Shown: positions 10,169 through 19,252, numbered from the stretch's first letter. The stretch: 64,000 bases of DNA from Actinoplanes ianthinogenes (GCF_018324205.1 NZ_AP023356.1:5066001-5130000), one strand, 5' to 3'. The notes: generated by a model not told the origin, from the sequence alone. A program made the numbers and translations.

Positions 10169-11614
10169 ATGTCATCAGTTGTAGAGACCGCCGCACCGCG
10201 GAACGGTTTCGACCGCTTTTTTGAGATAACCAAGCGTGGCTCAACGCTGAGCCGTGAGATCCGTGGCGGTTTCGTCACTTTCTTCACGATGGCCTACATC
10301 GTCGTCCTCAACCCGCTGATCCTGGCCGGTGGCGCCGACCAGAAGGGCGCGCACCTGCCGCTGGCCGCGCTCGCGGCGGGCACCGCGCTGGTCGCCGGTG
10401 TGATGACCATCCTGATGGGCGTGGTGGCCCGGTTCCCGCTGGCGCTGGCCGCCGGGCTGGGTGTGAACGCGCTGGTCGCGTTCGAGATCGCCCCGCAGAT
10501 GACCTGGGCCGACGCGATGGGCCTGGTCGTCATCGAGGGTGTCCTGATCGGCATCCTGGTGCTCACCGGTCTGCGTACCGCGGTGTTCAAGGCGGTACCG
10601 ACCCAGCTCAAGACCGCGATCGGGGTGGGCATCGGCCTGTTCCTGATGATCATCGGGCTGGTCGACTCGGGCTTCGTGCACCGGGTGCCGGACGCCTCCA
10701 ACACCACCGTCCCGGTCGAGCTGGGCCTGGGCGGCAAGCTGCTCACCTGGCCGACCCTGGTCTTCTCGATCGGCCTGCTGTTCACCCTGGTGCTCTTCGT
10801 CCGCAAGGTGAAGGGCGCGATCCTGATCGGCATCCTGGGCACCACGGTGCTGGCCATCGCGGTCGAGGCGATCGCCGGCGTCGGCTCGGTCGTGCAGAAC
10901 CCGCACGGCTGGTCGCTGAACGTGCCGAAGATGCCGGAGAAGGTCGTCAGCAGCCCGGACCTGTCGCTGCTCGGCCACTTCAACGTGCTCGGCTCGTGGC
11001 AGCACGCCGGCTGGCTGGTCGCGCTGATGTTCGTCTTCACGCTGCTGGTGGCGGACTTCTTCGACACCATGGGCACGATGGTCGCGGTCGGCCAGGAGGG
11101 CGAGATGCTCGACGCCGAGAGCATGCCGCCGCGGACCAAGGAGATCCTGCTGGTCGACTCGATCGCGGCGGCGGCCGGCGGCGCGGCGAGCGTCTCCTCC
11201 AACACCTCGTTCGTGGAGAGTGCCTCCGGTGTCGGCGAGGGCGCGCGTACCGGCGTGGCGAACCTGGTCACCGGCGCGCTGTTCCTGGTGGCCATGTTCT
11301 TCTCGCCGCTGGTGCAGGTGGTGCCGTTCGAGGCGGCGTCGACCGCGCTCGTGGTGGTCGGCTTCCTGATGATGACCGCGGTGCGGCAGATCGACTGGAC
11401 CGACTGGTCGATCGCGGTGCCGGCGTTCCTGACCATCACGATCATGCCGTTCACCTACTCGATCTCGAACGGGATCGGGGCCGGGGTGATCTCCTACGTC
11501 GTCCTGAAGGCCGCGACCGGCAAGGCGAAGGAGGTCCACCCGATTCTGTACGGCGTGGCCGCGCTCTTCGTCCTGTACTTCTGCCGCGGTCCGCTGGAGG
11601 CCTGGATCCTCTGA
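10169..11614 (+). CDS. NCS2 family purine permease (AzgA/PbuG-like)
   Basis: Predicted 481-residue polytopic permease importing a purine base such as adenine, guanine or hypoxanthine. The N-terminus FDRFFEITKRGSTLSREIRGG, helix FTMAYIVVLNP and later segments DFFDTMGTMVAVG and SSNTSFVESASGVGEGARTG are hallmarks of the AzgA-like NCS2 branch. ATG 10169 is preferred because GGAAGG sits about 9 bases upstream; an in-frame ATG at 10130 would add 13 residues. The gene is followed by a perfect 13-bp hairpin terminator. Confidence 0.9.
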   Translation: MSSVVETAAPRNGFDRFFEITKRGSTLSREIRGGFVTFFTMAYIVVLNPLILAGGADQKGAHLPLAALAAGTALVAGVMTILMGVVARFPLALAAGLGVNALVAFEIAPQMTWADAMGLVVIEGVLIGILVLTGLRTAVFKAVPTQLKTAIGVGIGLFLMIIGLVDSGFVHRVPDASNTTVPVELGLGGKLLTWPTLVFSIGLLFTLVLFVRKVKGAILIGILGTTVLAIAVEAIAGVGSVVQNPHGWSLNVPKMPEKVVSSPDLSLLGHFNVLGSWQHAGWLVALMFVFTLLVADFFDTMGTMVAVGQEGEMLDAESMPPRTKEILLVDSIAAAAGGAASVSSNTSFVESASGVGEGARTGVANLVTGALFLVAMFFSPLVQVVPFEAASTALVVVGFLMMTAVRQIDWTDWSIAVPAFLTITIMPFTYSISNGIGAGVISYVVLKAATGKAKEVHPILYGVAALFVLYFCRGPLEAWIL

Positions 11615-11623
11615 GGTTGCGGT

Positions 11624-11661
11624 AGCCGTCACCGGGTGCGTTAGCGTGCCCGGTGACGGCT
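11624..11661 (+). terminator. Hairpin terminator after the purine permease
   Basis: A perfect 13-bp inverted repeat (AGCCGTCACCGGG and its complement) with a 12-base loop begins 10 bases after the permease stop. No run of T follows, which is usual for actinomycete terminators. Confidence 0.8.
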
Positions 11662-11697
11662 GTCATACGGTCGATCACATGTCGTTAGCCATGCTCA

Positions 11698-11710
11698 TTA
11701 GCTAGGCTAA
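11698..11710. promoter_or_regulatory. Putative MarR operator / promoter palindrome
   Basis: TTAGC-TAG-GCTAA is a perfect inverted repeat with a 3-base centre lying 6 bases before the GTG of the MarR gene. A further TTAGC lies about 15 bases upstream in an A+T-richer patch. Position and symmetry suit autoregulation by the MarR protein. The resemblance to the core of iron-box sequences (TTAGGTTAGG-type) is noted but weak. Confidence 0.55.
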
Positions 11711-11715
11711 GTATC

Positions 11716-12162
11716 GTGACGGAGCGGGTGATGACGACGGAGCGCACAGCGGAGTCGCTGGCCAAGACGCTGCGGGAAGCGATCATCCGATTCAGCCGGC
11801 GAGTCCGCCAGGCCCGTCCGGTCGGTGACCTGACGTTCAGTCAGCTCTCCGCGCTGACCAGCCTCCAGCTGGCCGGCGCGCTGACGCCACGCGAGCTCGC
11901 CGATGTGGAACGGGTGCAGCCCCCGACGATGACCAAGATCATCGGGAAGCTGGAGGATCGCGGGCTGGTGGCGCGGACGCCGCACCCCACGGACGGGCGC
12001 CAGGTGATCCTGGCCGCCACCGACGAGGGCCGGGCGGTCTACGCGCTGCACGAGCGGGCTCGTAACGAGTGGCTGGCCGTGGAGTTGGCGCGGCTCAGCC
12101 CGGAGGAACGGGAGACCCTGGCGCGCGCAGCGGAGATCATGCAGCGGGTTGCCCGCGGCTGA
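11716..12162 (+). CDS. MarR family transcriptional regulator
   Basis: Predicted 148-residue winged-helix dimer. The recognition region ALTPRELADVERVQPPTMTK and the wing LEDRGLVARTPHPTDGRQV are typical of MarR, flanked by helices for dimerisation. It may start at GTG 11716 or ATG 11731 (five residues shorter). The next gene, an MFS exporter on the same strand, starts 67 bases later, the classic MarR-exporter pairing. The palindrome just upstream is a likely operator for autoregulation. The inducing compound is unknown. Confidence 0.9.
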   Translation: MTERVMTTERTAESLAKTLREAIIRFSRRVRQARPVGDLTFSQLSALTSLQLAGALTPRELADVERVQPPTMTKIIGKLEDRGLVARTPHPTDGRQVILAATDEGRAVYALHERARNEWLAVELARLSPEERETLARAAEIMQRVARG

Positions 12163-12229
12163 GAGCCCGCTGGTCGTTCCGCTTCGTCACGTGACGATGA
12201 CGCGTACGACAGCGAGGGGGCACCACCGC

Positions 12230-13624
12230 ATGCGGGCAGTGCTGAACACGACCTTCCGATCCCTGCGAGTCCGGAACTATCGCCTCTTCGCCGCCGGCCA
12301 GCTGATCAAGCTGATCGGCGTCTGGATGATGTTCACCGCCCAGGACTGGCTGGTCCTGGAGCTGTCGGACAACTCGCCCGCGGCGCTCGGCGTGGTCACC
12401 GCCCTCCAATTCGTCCCGGTGATGCTGCTGACGCTGTACAGCGGGCGGCTCGCCGATCGATACGACAAGCGAAAACTCCTGATCGTGGCGAACGCGGTGT
12501 TCGCCGTCACCGCGGTCACCTTCGCGGTCATCGTGGCCGCCGGCATCGTCCAGCTCTGGCACGTCTTCCTGTTCGCCCTGCTCTTCGGCATCGCCAACTC
12601 GGTGGAGACGCCGGTCCGGCAGGCCTTCGTCTCCGAGCTGGTCGAGCTGCCGCTGCTGCCGAACGCGCTGGCCCTCTCCGCGGCCACCTTCAACTCCGCC
12701 CGGATCGGTGGCCCGGCGCTGGCCGGTGTGCTGCTCTCGCTGCTCTCCACCCGCGGCGTGTTCCTGATCGCCACCGTGCTGGCCATCGCCCCGGTCTTCA
12801 CCTACCTCCGGATGAACACGGCTGAGCTGCACGGACTGGAGCGTGCGGCACGCGGCGACGCCCGGGTGCTGGACGGCTTGAAGTATGTCGGCAAGCGCTC
12901 CGACCTGCTGCTGCCGATCGGCCTGATGGCGGTGATCGGGATGATCGGCTTCAACTTCCCGGTCACCCTGGCCGCCCTCGCGAAAATCAACTTCCACGCG
13001 GGCGCCTCCTCGTTCGGGTTGCTCACCACGGCGATGGCGGTGGGCGCGCTGGGCGGGGCGCTGGCCGGCAGCGCGCGGCGGACCCGGCCCGGGGCGTACC
13101 GGGTGATCGGCGCTGCCCTGGTCTTCGGGGCGCTGGAGTTCGCGGTCGGGTTCGCGCCCGGCTTCGTGAGCGCCATGCTGCTGCTGGTGCCGACCGGGTT
13201 CTTCTCGATGTACCTCGCGCAGGCCGCCAATCATCGGGTGCAGATGGGCGTGGACGCGGCGTACCGCGGGCGGGTGATGGCGCTCTACGTGCTGGTCTTC
13301 CTGGGGACGACGCCGATCGGGGCGTCGCTGGCCGGGTGGTGGGGCGAGCGGTTCGGGGTGCCGTCGAGCATCTGGATGGGCGGGCTGGTGTCGTTCGTGG
13401 CGTCGGTGGCGGCGCTGGTCTGGCAGTTGCGGACCAGCGGGGACCGGGTGCGGGTCCGCTTCCGGCCACGCTTCGAGATCCGGTTGGCCGGGCCGTCCGC
13501 GTCTTCCCTGCCCTCCGCCTCGGCCGGTTTCCCCGCGGCCGACGCCACCTTCCTGGGTCCGGAGCCGGCGGGCGCGGATGGGGAGTCGGCGGGCCGCGGC
13601 CGGGAGCCCGTGGGCCTTGCCTGA
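12230..13624 (+). CDS. MFS exporter under MarR control
   Basis: Predicted 464-residue membrane protein of the MFS_3 (enterobactin exporter-like) type. It opens with TFRSLRVRNYRLFAAGQLI and carries LYSGRLADRYDKRKLL after helix 2 and VRQAFVSELVE after helix 4. ATG 12230 is chosen because GAGGGGG precedes it by 9-10 bases; a longer frame would overlap the MarR gene and lacks a ribosome site. The last ~50 residues are Pro/Ala/Gly-rich and probably disordered. It follows the MarR gene directly and is likely derepressed with it as a drug or metabolite exporter. Confidence 0.85.
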   Translation: MRAVLNTTFRSLRVRNYRLFAAGQLIKLIGVWMMFTAQDWLVLELSDNSPAALGVVTALQFVPVMLLTLYSGRLADRYDKRKLLIVANAVFAVTAVTFAVIVAAGIVQLWHVFLFALLFGIANSVETPVRQAFVSELVELPLLPNALALSAATFNSARIGGPALAGVLLSLLSTRGVFLIATVLAIAPVFTYLRMNTAELHGLERAARGDARVLDGLKYVGKRSDLLLPIGLMAVIGMIGFNFPVTLAALAKINFHAGASSFGLLTTAMAVGALGGALAGSARRTRPGAYRVIGAALVFGALEFAVGFAPGFVSAMLLLVPTGFFSMYLAQAANHRVQMGVDAAYRGRVMALYVLVFLGTTPIGASLAGWWGERFGVPSSIWMGGLVSFVASVAALVWQLRTSGDRVRVRFRPRFEIRLAGPSASSLPSASAGFPAADATFLGPEPAGADGESAGRGREPVGLA

Positions 13625-13757
13625 CGGACCGCCTGTCCGTTGAGCGAAACGGAAACGGTGCCCGATGTCGGTAAGGAACCTGGCATTTAGGTAGTTGGCA
13701 GAATAGGTCCGCCGAACGGGTGTTCCGGACGAGCGGTTCGGGGCATAGCTTCGAAGC

Positions 13758-14294
13758 GTGGCAATGGTGCAACTGGTCGTGATCTCGGCGGCGTGGGTGA
13801 CGCTGCTGGTCCTGCCGTGCGCCCGGGTCATGCTCCGGCGCCCCGCTCCGCGCCGGTCGGATTCGGGCCATCTGCCCCGGCGAGGCTCCACCTTCCGCCG
13901 GGTGCCCGCCCCGGGTCGCCTGCCCCGCAAGGGCTCGGCCCCGGCTCCCTGGGCCCGCCGTCCCGGCGCGCCCCATCGTGAGATGCGCCGCCTCGAGCGC
14001 GACATGCAGACCGTCGACGTGGCGGCCCGCCTGGCCGCGTTGCCTCCGGTCCCGATCGAGCAGCTCGCCTACGATCTGCGCCGACTCGGCCGGGAGCGGC
14101 GCAGCAGCCCGCTGCGGTGGTCCGAGGCCGGCATGGCCGCGCTGCTCCAGGCATATGACGCACGGCTGCGGCTGGCCTGCGCCTGCCTCGGCGTCACCGA
14201 GCACCTGCAGCCGTTGCAGGGGGTCGACCGGGAGATCGAGCGGGTCCGCGTCGAGAGCCAGTTGGAGGCCGCCGGCCTGGCCCTGCGCGACTGA
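13758..14294 (+). CDS. Conserved actinobacterial membrane-anchored protein, unknown function
   Basis: 178 residues. One hydrophobic helix (about residues 2-22) is followed by an Arg/Pro-rich linker (residues 25-75), then a charged helical domain containing HREMRRLERDMQTVDVAARL and ALLQAYDARLRLACACLGV. The domain reads like a conserved protein rather than random sequence, and I recall similar proteins of unknown function in other actinomycetes. It may start at GTG 13758 or ATG 13764. It converges on the RNA ligase-like gene six bases away. No function can be assigned. Confidence 0.75.
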   Translation: MAMVQLVVISAAWVTLLVLPCARVMLRRPAPRRSDSGHLPRRGSTFRRVPAPGRLPRKGSAPAPWARRPGAPHREMRRLERDMQTVDVAARLAALPPVPIEQLAYDLRRLGRERRSSPLRWSEAGMAALLQAYDARLRLACACLGVTEHLQPLQGVDREIERVRVESQLEAAGLALRD

Positions 14295-14300
14295 CCGGGC

Positions 14301-14807
14301 TCAGCGGGAGCCGGCCGTCAGGGGCCACTCGTGGCGGACGTGGTAATTGCCCAGGACACTCTCGACCAGGGCGAAGTCGCGCACCGGCCAGCTCGGCCCG
14401 GCGTATCCCTCAAGGGCCGCGAGCAGCCGGCGGTCCTGATGGTAGGAAACGGTCAGGTGGGGCCGGAACGGCCGCGGGTCGATCGCGAACCCGGCCCCGT
14501 CCAGCGCCACTCGGACCGACTCCCGCAGCGCGCCCAGCGCCGTCAGATCACCGGCGAGGCCCGCCCAGGCCACCGGCCCGAACCGCCCGCCCCCGGCCAG
14601 CCGCAACGCAAAGGCGGCCGTCGCGGGGCCGGCGGGGGCGAGCGCCTCGGCCACCAGCGGCATGGCGCCGTCGTCGACCTCGCCCAGGAACGCCAGCGTC
14701 ACGTGCCATTTCGACGGACGGGTGAAACGCCCCTCCGCGGGCAGCGTGCGGCGCAGATCCTCGCGGGCCGCCGACGGTGGGAAGACGGCCACGAAGAGTT
14801 TGCTCAG
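14301..14807 (-). CDS. thpR: RNA 2',3'-cyclic phosphodiesterase (ThpR/LigT family)
   Basis: Predicted 168-residue 2H phosphoesterase opening RNA 2',3'-cyclic phosphates. Both catalytic H-x-T/S-x motifs are present: HVTLAFLG near residue 43 and HLTVSYH near residue 128. Homologues start M-x-LFVA-x-x-PP, and here the equivalent residues are LSKLFVAVFPP. The best-placed start is therefore the CTG at 14807, which overlaps the sepH stop as CTGA; the first GTG lies inside LFVAVF at 14792 and would remove the first beta strand. The gene is translationally coupled to sepH. Confidence 0.8.
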   Translation of the reverse strand: MSKLFVAVFPPSAAREDLRRTLPAEGRFTRPSKWHVTLAFLGEVDDGAMPLVAEALAPAGPATAAFALRLAGGGRFGPVAWAGLAGDLTALGALRESVRVALDGAGFAIDPRPFRPHLTVSYHQDRRLLAALEGYAGPSWPVRDFALVESVLGNYHVRHEWPLTAGSR

Positions 14808-15859
14808 GAGGACTCCCGGGCGGCGGGACCGCCGCCGAACAGCACGTCGTCCCAGCTCGGGAGCCGCTTGCGAGGCTTGTTCTCCTCGCCCTCGGCGGGG
14901 CTCTGCGGGGTCTGGCCGACCGTGCGGCGCGGGCGCAGGACCGCCAGCGACGGCACCGCGGGAACCTCTTTGGGCAGGTCGGAGTCGTCGTCGAAGGCGG
15001 AGCCGGAACCGCCGCCGAGCAGCGCCGCGGCACCACCGGCGACCGGGCGGCGGGCGGCCGGCGAGACCGGCTCCAGGCCGCGGCCGGAGGAACCCTCCAG
15101 CGGCCGGTCCAGCGAGGCCAGCAGCGCGTCCCGGCCGGCCCGGATCGGGTCGCGGGTCGGGCGGGCCGGCGCGTCGGCCGCGGGCAGGCCGTGCCCACCG
15201 CGGGTCGGCTCGGAGCTGCGGGCCGGGCCGGGCAGGCCGTGGCCGCCCCGCTCGGGGGCCGGCTCCTGGCCGAGGATCTGGGTGGGCCGCTCGGCGCACA
15301 GATATTGCGCCATGTCGTCGTGCGGGGAGACCACCTGACGACCCTTGTCCAGGTCCCAGATGGCCTGCGCGGTGGCCTTGCCGGACGGCCAGGTGGCGAC
15401 GATCCGCCAGGCCCCGTCGTCCTTGCGGAACGCGTCCCAGGAGATCTTCTCGGTGTCGATGCCGTGCTGGGCCAGGCGGCTGTCGACCACCTCGGCCAGC
15501 GGCTGACCGGAATCGGACGTCTTCAGCCGGGTGCGACGCGCGTGCTGGGCCAGCATGGCCCGCTCCTGGAGCACCGGACCGGCGTAACGCAGCACCCGGT
15601 CGACCGGGACGCCGGCGATCCGGGCGACCTCCTCCGCGGACTCGCCGGAGCGGATCCGGGCCTGGATGTCACGCGGGGACAGCGCGGCTGCGTTGTCCGT
15701 CGTGATCACCGCGACCGCGGTGCCCGGCGCTGCCGGACCGTCCGTGATCACCCCGGTCACCCGGTCGTCGAGAGGCAGGGCCAATAGGCGGCCCACCTCA
15801 TCGGCGAGCACGAGGGCCTGTCCGTCCTCGGAAAGGGCGACGAAGCGTACCGGCCGCAT
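14804..15859 (-). CDS. sepH: Septation protein SepH
   Basis: Predicted 351-residue cytoplasmic cell-division protein. In Streptomyces SepH binds FtsZ and promotes ring assembly at sporulation septa. The N-terminal half is the DUF3071 domain: MRPVRFVALSEDGQALVLADE, the helix-turn-helix-like DIQARIRSGESAEEVARIAGV, and the Trp-rich DGAWRIVATWPSGKATAQA. After residue 200 the chain turns into a Pro/Ala/Gly-rich tail, as in relatives. The start ATG 15859 opens exactly at the domain. The following phosphodiesterase gene overlaps its stop by four bases. Confidence 0.93.
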   Translation of the reverse strand: MRPVRFVALSEDGQALVLADEVGRLLALPLDDRVTGVITDGPAAPGTAVAVITTDNAAALSPRDIQARIRSGESAEEVARIAGVPVDRVLRYAGPVLQERAMLAQHARRTRLKTSDSGQPLAEVVDSRLAQHGIDTEKISWDAFRKDDGAWRIVATWPSGKATAQAIWDLDKGRQVVSPHDDMAQYLCAERPTQILGQEPAPERGGHGLPGPARSSEPTRGGHGLPAADAPARPTRDPIRAGRDALLASLDRPLEGSSGRGLEPVSPAARRPVAGGAAALLGGGSGSAFDDDSDLPKEVPAVPSLAVLRPRRTVGQTPQSPAEGEENKPRKRLPSWDDVLFGGGPAARESS

Positions 15860-16204
15860 GCGTTGCCTCCGTCCCGTCGCGTTGGCCTGTGCTCCCGAGA
15901 GTCAGTCACCCGGGCGCGTTTCGGAACACGGTACGCGCCTTGGTCACCCAATGGGGGTAAGCCACGCCGTCAAAGTAGCTGACCAGGGTAGATGATCTTC
16001 ATCGTTTTCTCGGGCAGATCCAAACCATTCAAACCCGTTTTTTGTACGACCTACAACTCCCCAGGCGCATGAGTCAGGTCACCGGGGTACAGCGCGACGG
16101 ATTCCCGACAACGGGCCGCGGCGCGACTCACGGGTGTGGCTGTGCTTCAGGCGTACCGAAGCAAAGCGCGGCGCGGACAGACTGCCCCGCGCCGCGCATG
16201 GTGG
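15860..16204. other. Intergenic region upstream of sepH
   Basis: A 345-base gap between sepH (reading left) and the end of serC. It contains an A+T-richer stretch at about 15960-16055 with T runs, the probable sepH promoter area, and the serC terminator hairpin at its right end. I see no open frame with a credible start. Confidence 0.5.
16166..16197 (-). terminator. Hairpin terminator after serC
   Basis: A perfect 11-bp GC inverted repeat (GCGCGGCGCGG and its complement) with a 10-base loop, 8 bases beyond the serC stop on the minus strand. Confidence 0.8.
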
Positions 16205-17329
16205 TCAGAGACGCTCGACGATGTAGTCGATGCAGCTGGTCAGGGCGGTCACGTCGCTCGGGTCGACGGTCGGGTACAGCGCGATCCGGAGCTGGTTGCG
16301 GCCCAGTTTCCGGTACGGCTCGGTGTCCACGATGTCGTTGGCGCGCAGCACCTTGGCGATCGTCGCGGCGTCCACGCCCTCGGCGAAGTCGATCGTCGCG
16401 ACCGCGGCCGAGCGCAGCGCCGGGTCGGTGATGAACGGCGCGGCGAACGACGAGCGGTCGGCCCAGCCGTAGATCGCGGCAGCGCTCTCCGCGCTGCGCT
16501 TGACCGCCCAGGACAGGCCGCCCTGCGCGTTCATCCAGTCCAGCTGCTCGGCGGCCAGGAAGACGGTGGCCAGCGCCGGCGTGTTGTAGGTCTGCTCCAG
16601 CCGGGACTGCTCGATCGCGGTCACCAGGTCGAGGAACTGCGGGATGTACCGCTTGCTCGCCTTGATCTCGAACGCCCGCTCGATCGCGGCCGGGGACATC
16701 AGGGCCAGCCAGATCCCGCCGTCGGAGCCCAGCGCTTTCTGCGGGGCAAGGTAGTAGACGTCGGTCTCGCGCAGGTCGACGTCGAGGCTGCCGCCGCCCG
16801 AGGTGGCGTCGGTGAGCAGCAGGGCGCCCGGGTCGGCGCCCTCGACCCGGCGGACCGGGACCGCGACACCGGTGGACGTCTCGTTCTGCACGCTGGCGTA
16901 GACGTCGACGCCGGCCTCGGCGGAGAGGTAGGCCGCCTGGCCGCCGGGAGCCTGGTGCACGGTCGGCTCGGCCAGGAACGGTGCGTCCGCGACCGCCTTG
17001 ACGAACTTGGCGCCGAACTCGCCGAACTCGGCGAACTGCGCCTTGTCCCGGATCAGGCCGAACGTGGCGGTCTCCCAGAACGCGCTGGTGCCACCGTTGG
17101 AGAGGACCACCTCGTAGCCGTCCGGCATGGAGAAGAACTCGGCCAGCCCGCGGCGCAGCCGGGCGACCTGGTCCTTCACCGTTTTCTGCCGGTGCGAGGT
17201 GCCCATGAAGGTGCGGGAGACCGCGGAGAGGGCCTCGACACCTTCCGGCCGGACCTTGCTGGGTCCGGAGCCGAATCGGCCGTCTACGGGTTTGATCGAG
17301 TCAGGGATCCGGATGTCAGCCACGGTCAC
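16205..17329 (-). CDS. serC: Phosphoserine aminotransferase
   Basis: Predicted 374-residue PLP enzyme converting 3-phosphohydroxypyruvate and glutamate to phosphoserine and 2-oxoglutarate, in serine synthesis. It is of the actinobacterial type: RFGSGPSKVRPE at the N-terminus, the cofactor region LSNGGTSAFWE, and the PLP lysine in YYLAPQKALGSDGG. Its length matches the family. The ATG at 17329 overlaps the stop of the upstream citrate synthase by four bases, so the two are co-translated. A strong hairpin follows the stop. Confidence 0.94.
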   Translation of the reverse strand: MTVADIRIPDSIKPVDGRFGSGPSKVRPEGVEALSAVSRTFMGTSHRQKTVKDQVARLRRGLAEFFSMPDGYEVVLSNGGTSAFWETATFGLIRDKAQFAEFGEFGAKFVKAVADAPFLAEPTVHQAPGGQAAYLSAEAGVDVYASVQNETSTGVAVPVRRVEGADPGALLLTDATSGGGSLDVDLRETDVYYLAPQKALGSDGGIWLALMSPAAIERAFEIKASKRYIPQFLDLVTAIEQSRLEQTYNTPALATVFLAAEQLDWMNAQGGLSWAVKRSAESAAAIYGWADRSSFAAPFITDPALRSAAVATIDFAEGVDAATIAKVLRANDIVDTEPYRKLGRNQLRIALYPTVDPSDVTALTSCIDYIVERL

Positions 17330-18432
17330 ACATTATGCGTGAGCTGGGACCAGCCCTCGACCTCCGAGGGTTTGCGTGGCTCCGGGCCGACATAGCGCAG
17401 GCCGGGGCGCAGGATCCGGCCGAGCTTCTTCTGCTCCAGGATGTGCGCGCTCCAGCCGGCCACCCGGGCGCAGGTGAACATCGAGGTGAACATGTGCACC
17501 GGGACCTCGGCGAAGTCGAGCACCACGGCGGACCAGAAGTCCACGTTCGTCCACAGGTCGTGGCCGGGCTTGCGCTCCCGCAGCTCGGCCAGCGCGGCCG
17601 TCTCCAGCGCCACGGCGACCTCGTAACGCGGGGCGCCGAGATCCTTGGCGATGCGGCGCAGGACGCGGGCCCGTGGGTCCTCGGCACGGTAGACCCGGTG
17701 ACCGAAACCCATCAGCCGCTCGCCGCGATCCAGGACCTCCCGCACGTAGCCGGCGGCGTCACCGCTGCGCTCGACCGCCTCCAGCATGTGCAGCACCCGG
17801 GTGGGCGCGCCGCCGTGCAGCGGGCCGGAGAGCGCGCCGATCCCCGAGGAGATGCAGGCGGCCACGTCGGCGCCGGTGGAGGCGACGATCCGGGTGGTGA
17901 AGGTGGAGGCGTTCAGCCCGTGCTCGGCGGCCGAGATGAAATAGGCGTCGACGGCCTTCACGTGCCGCGGATCCGGCTCGCCGCGCCACCGGCGCATGAA
18001 CCGCTCCACGATGGTCTCGGCCTTGTCGATGTCCCTCTGCGGGACGGCCGGCAGGCCCAGCCCGCGGGCCGCCTGGGCGACGAAGGACAGCGCGGTCACC
18101 GAGACCCGGGCCAGATCCTTGCGAGCCTGCTCGTCGCTGATGTCGAGGAGCTGGTCGAGACCCCAGTAGGGCGCCAGCATGGCGACCGCGGACTGCACGT
18201 CGACCCGGATGTCACCGGAGTGCACCGGCACCGGGAACGGCTCGGCCGGCGGCAGCCCGGGACCGAACCGGCCGTCCACCAGCAGTCCCCAGACGTTGCC
18301 GAAGGAGACCTGGCCGATCAGATCCTCGATGTCGACGCCGCGGTATCGCAGCGCGCCACCGTCCCGATCGGGCTCGGCGATCTCGGTCTCGAACGCGATG
18401 ACGCCCTCGAGCCCCGGCTTGAAGTCGGACAC
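17326..18432 (-). CDS. Citrate synthase 2
   Basis: Predicted 368-residue cytoplasmic enzyme condensing acetyl-CoA and oxaloacetate. It is the shorter bacterial type: LRYRGVDIEDLIGQVSFGNVW at the N-terminus, SGPLHGGAPTRVL with the oxaloacetate histidine, and MGFGHRVYRAEDPRA with the second active-site histidine. The stop overlaps the serC start. It is divergent from pdxH across 166 bases. In other actinomycetes this citrate synthase, pdxH and serC are also neighbours, which supports orthology. Many related genes are called citA, but the exact name is not fixed by the sequence. Confidence 0.92.
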   Translation of the reverse strand: MSDFKPGLEGVIAFETEIAEPDRDGGALRYRGVDIEDLIGQVSFGNVWGLLVDGRFGPGLPPAEPFPVPVHSGDIRVDVQSAVAMLAPYWGLDQLLDISDEQARKDLARVSVTALSFVAQAARGLGLPAVPQRDIDKAETIVERFMRRWRGEPDPRHVKAVDAYFISAAEHGLNASTFTTRIVASTGADVAACISSGIGALSGPLHGGAPTRVLHMLEAVERSGDAAGYVREVLDRGERLMGFGHRVYRAEDPRARVLRRIAKDLGAPRYEVAVALETAALAELRERKPGHDLWTNVDFWSAVVLDFAEVPVHMFTSMFTCARVAGWSAHILEQKKLGRILRPGLRYVGPEPRKPSEVEGWSQLTHNV

Positions 18433-18598
18433 GGCACTCCCTGGGAGACGTGAGCTGCGGTGAGTGATTCATCTTGCCCGCCGGGTAACCGCACGGTCGA
18501 CCCGTGGCGATTGTGCTCTCGATGACACCCATCCTGGTTCAACTGACACCCGGCGGACGGGGACTTACGGTCGTTCCAGCCGAAAGGAAGTACCCCGG

Positions 18599-19252
18599 AT
18601 GTCAACCGCTCAGCCGTCCCCCGCCGGGATGCGCCGTGACTACACCGAGCACGAGCCGCTGCTGGAGAGCTCGCTGGCCGGCGACTGGGCCAGCCAGTTC
18701 GCCGCCTGGTTCGCCGAGGCGACCGCGTACGGGCTGCCCGAGCCGAACGCGATGATCGTGGCCACCGCCGATCAGCGGGGCCGTCCGTCGGCACGGACCG
18801 TGCTGCTCAAGGGGTACGACTCGACCGGTTTCGTATTTTTCACCAACTATGAGTCGCGCAAGGGGACGGAGGCGGCGCTCAACCCGTACGCAAGCCTGGT
18901 TTTCCCGTGGTTCTCGATGCAGCGGCAGGTGATCGTGGCGGGGCCGGTCGAGCGGGTGTCCCGCGCGGAGACCGAGGAGTATTTCGCCTCCCGGCCGCGT
19001 GGCTCGCAGCTCGGGGCCTGGGCGAGCCCGCAGTCGAGGGTGCTGGACGGGCGGGACGCGGTGGACGCCGGGCTGGCCGCGGCGGTCGAGCGGTTCGGTG
19101 ACGGACCGGTGCCGGCCCCGCCGCACTGGGGTGGGCTGCGGGTGCGGCCGGAGACCGTGGAGTTCTGGCAGGGACGCAGCAACCGGCTGCACGACCGGCT
19201 GCGCTTCCGGGCCGACGGATCGTCCTGGGTGGTCGAGAGGCTTGCCCCGTGA
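18599..19252 (+). CDS. pdxH: Pyridoxine/pyridoxamine 5'-phosphate oxidase
   Basis: Predicted 217-residue FMN enzyme making pyridoxal 5'-phosphate from PNP or PMP. It begins MRRDY-type (AGMRRDYTEHEPLLES), has the FMN-binding RTVLLKGYDSTGFVFFTNYESRKG split over residues 62-87, the PWFSMQRQVIVAGPVERV core, and ends with the substrate-binding WQGRSNRLHDRLRF. ATG 18599 is chosen because GAAAGGAAG precedes it and family members start close by. PLP from this enzyme is the cofactor of the nearby SerC. An MFS gene follows 43 bases downstream. Confidence 0.93.
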   Translation: MSTAQPSPAGMRRDYTEHEPLLESSLAGDWASQFAAWFAEATAYGLPEPNAMIVATADQRGRPSARTVLLKGYDSTGFVFFTNYESRKGTEAALNPYASLVFPWFSMQRQVIVAGPVERVSRAETEEYFASRPRGSQLGAWASPQSRVLDGRDAVDAGLAAAVERFGDGPVPAPPHWGGLRVRPETVEFWQGRSNRLHDRLRFRADGSSWVVERLAP

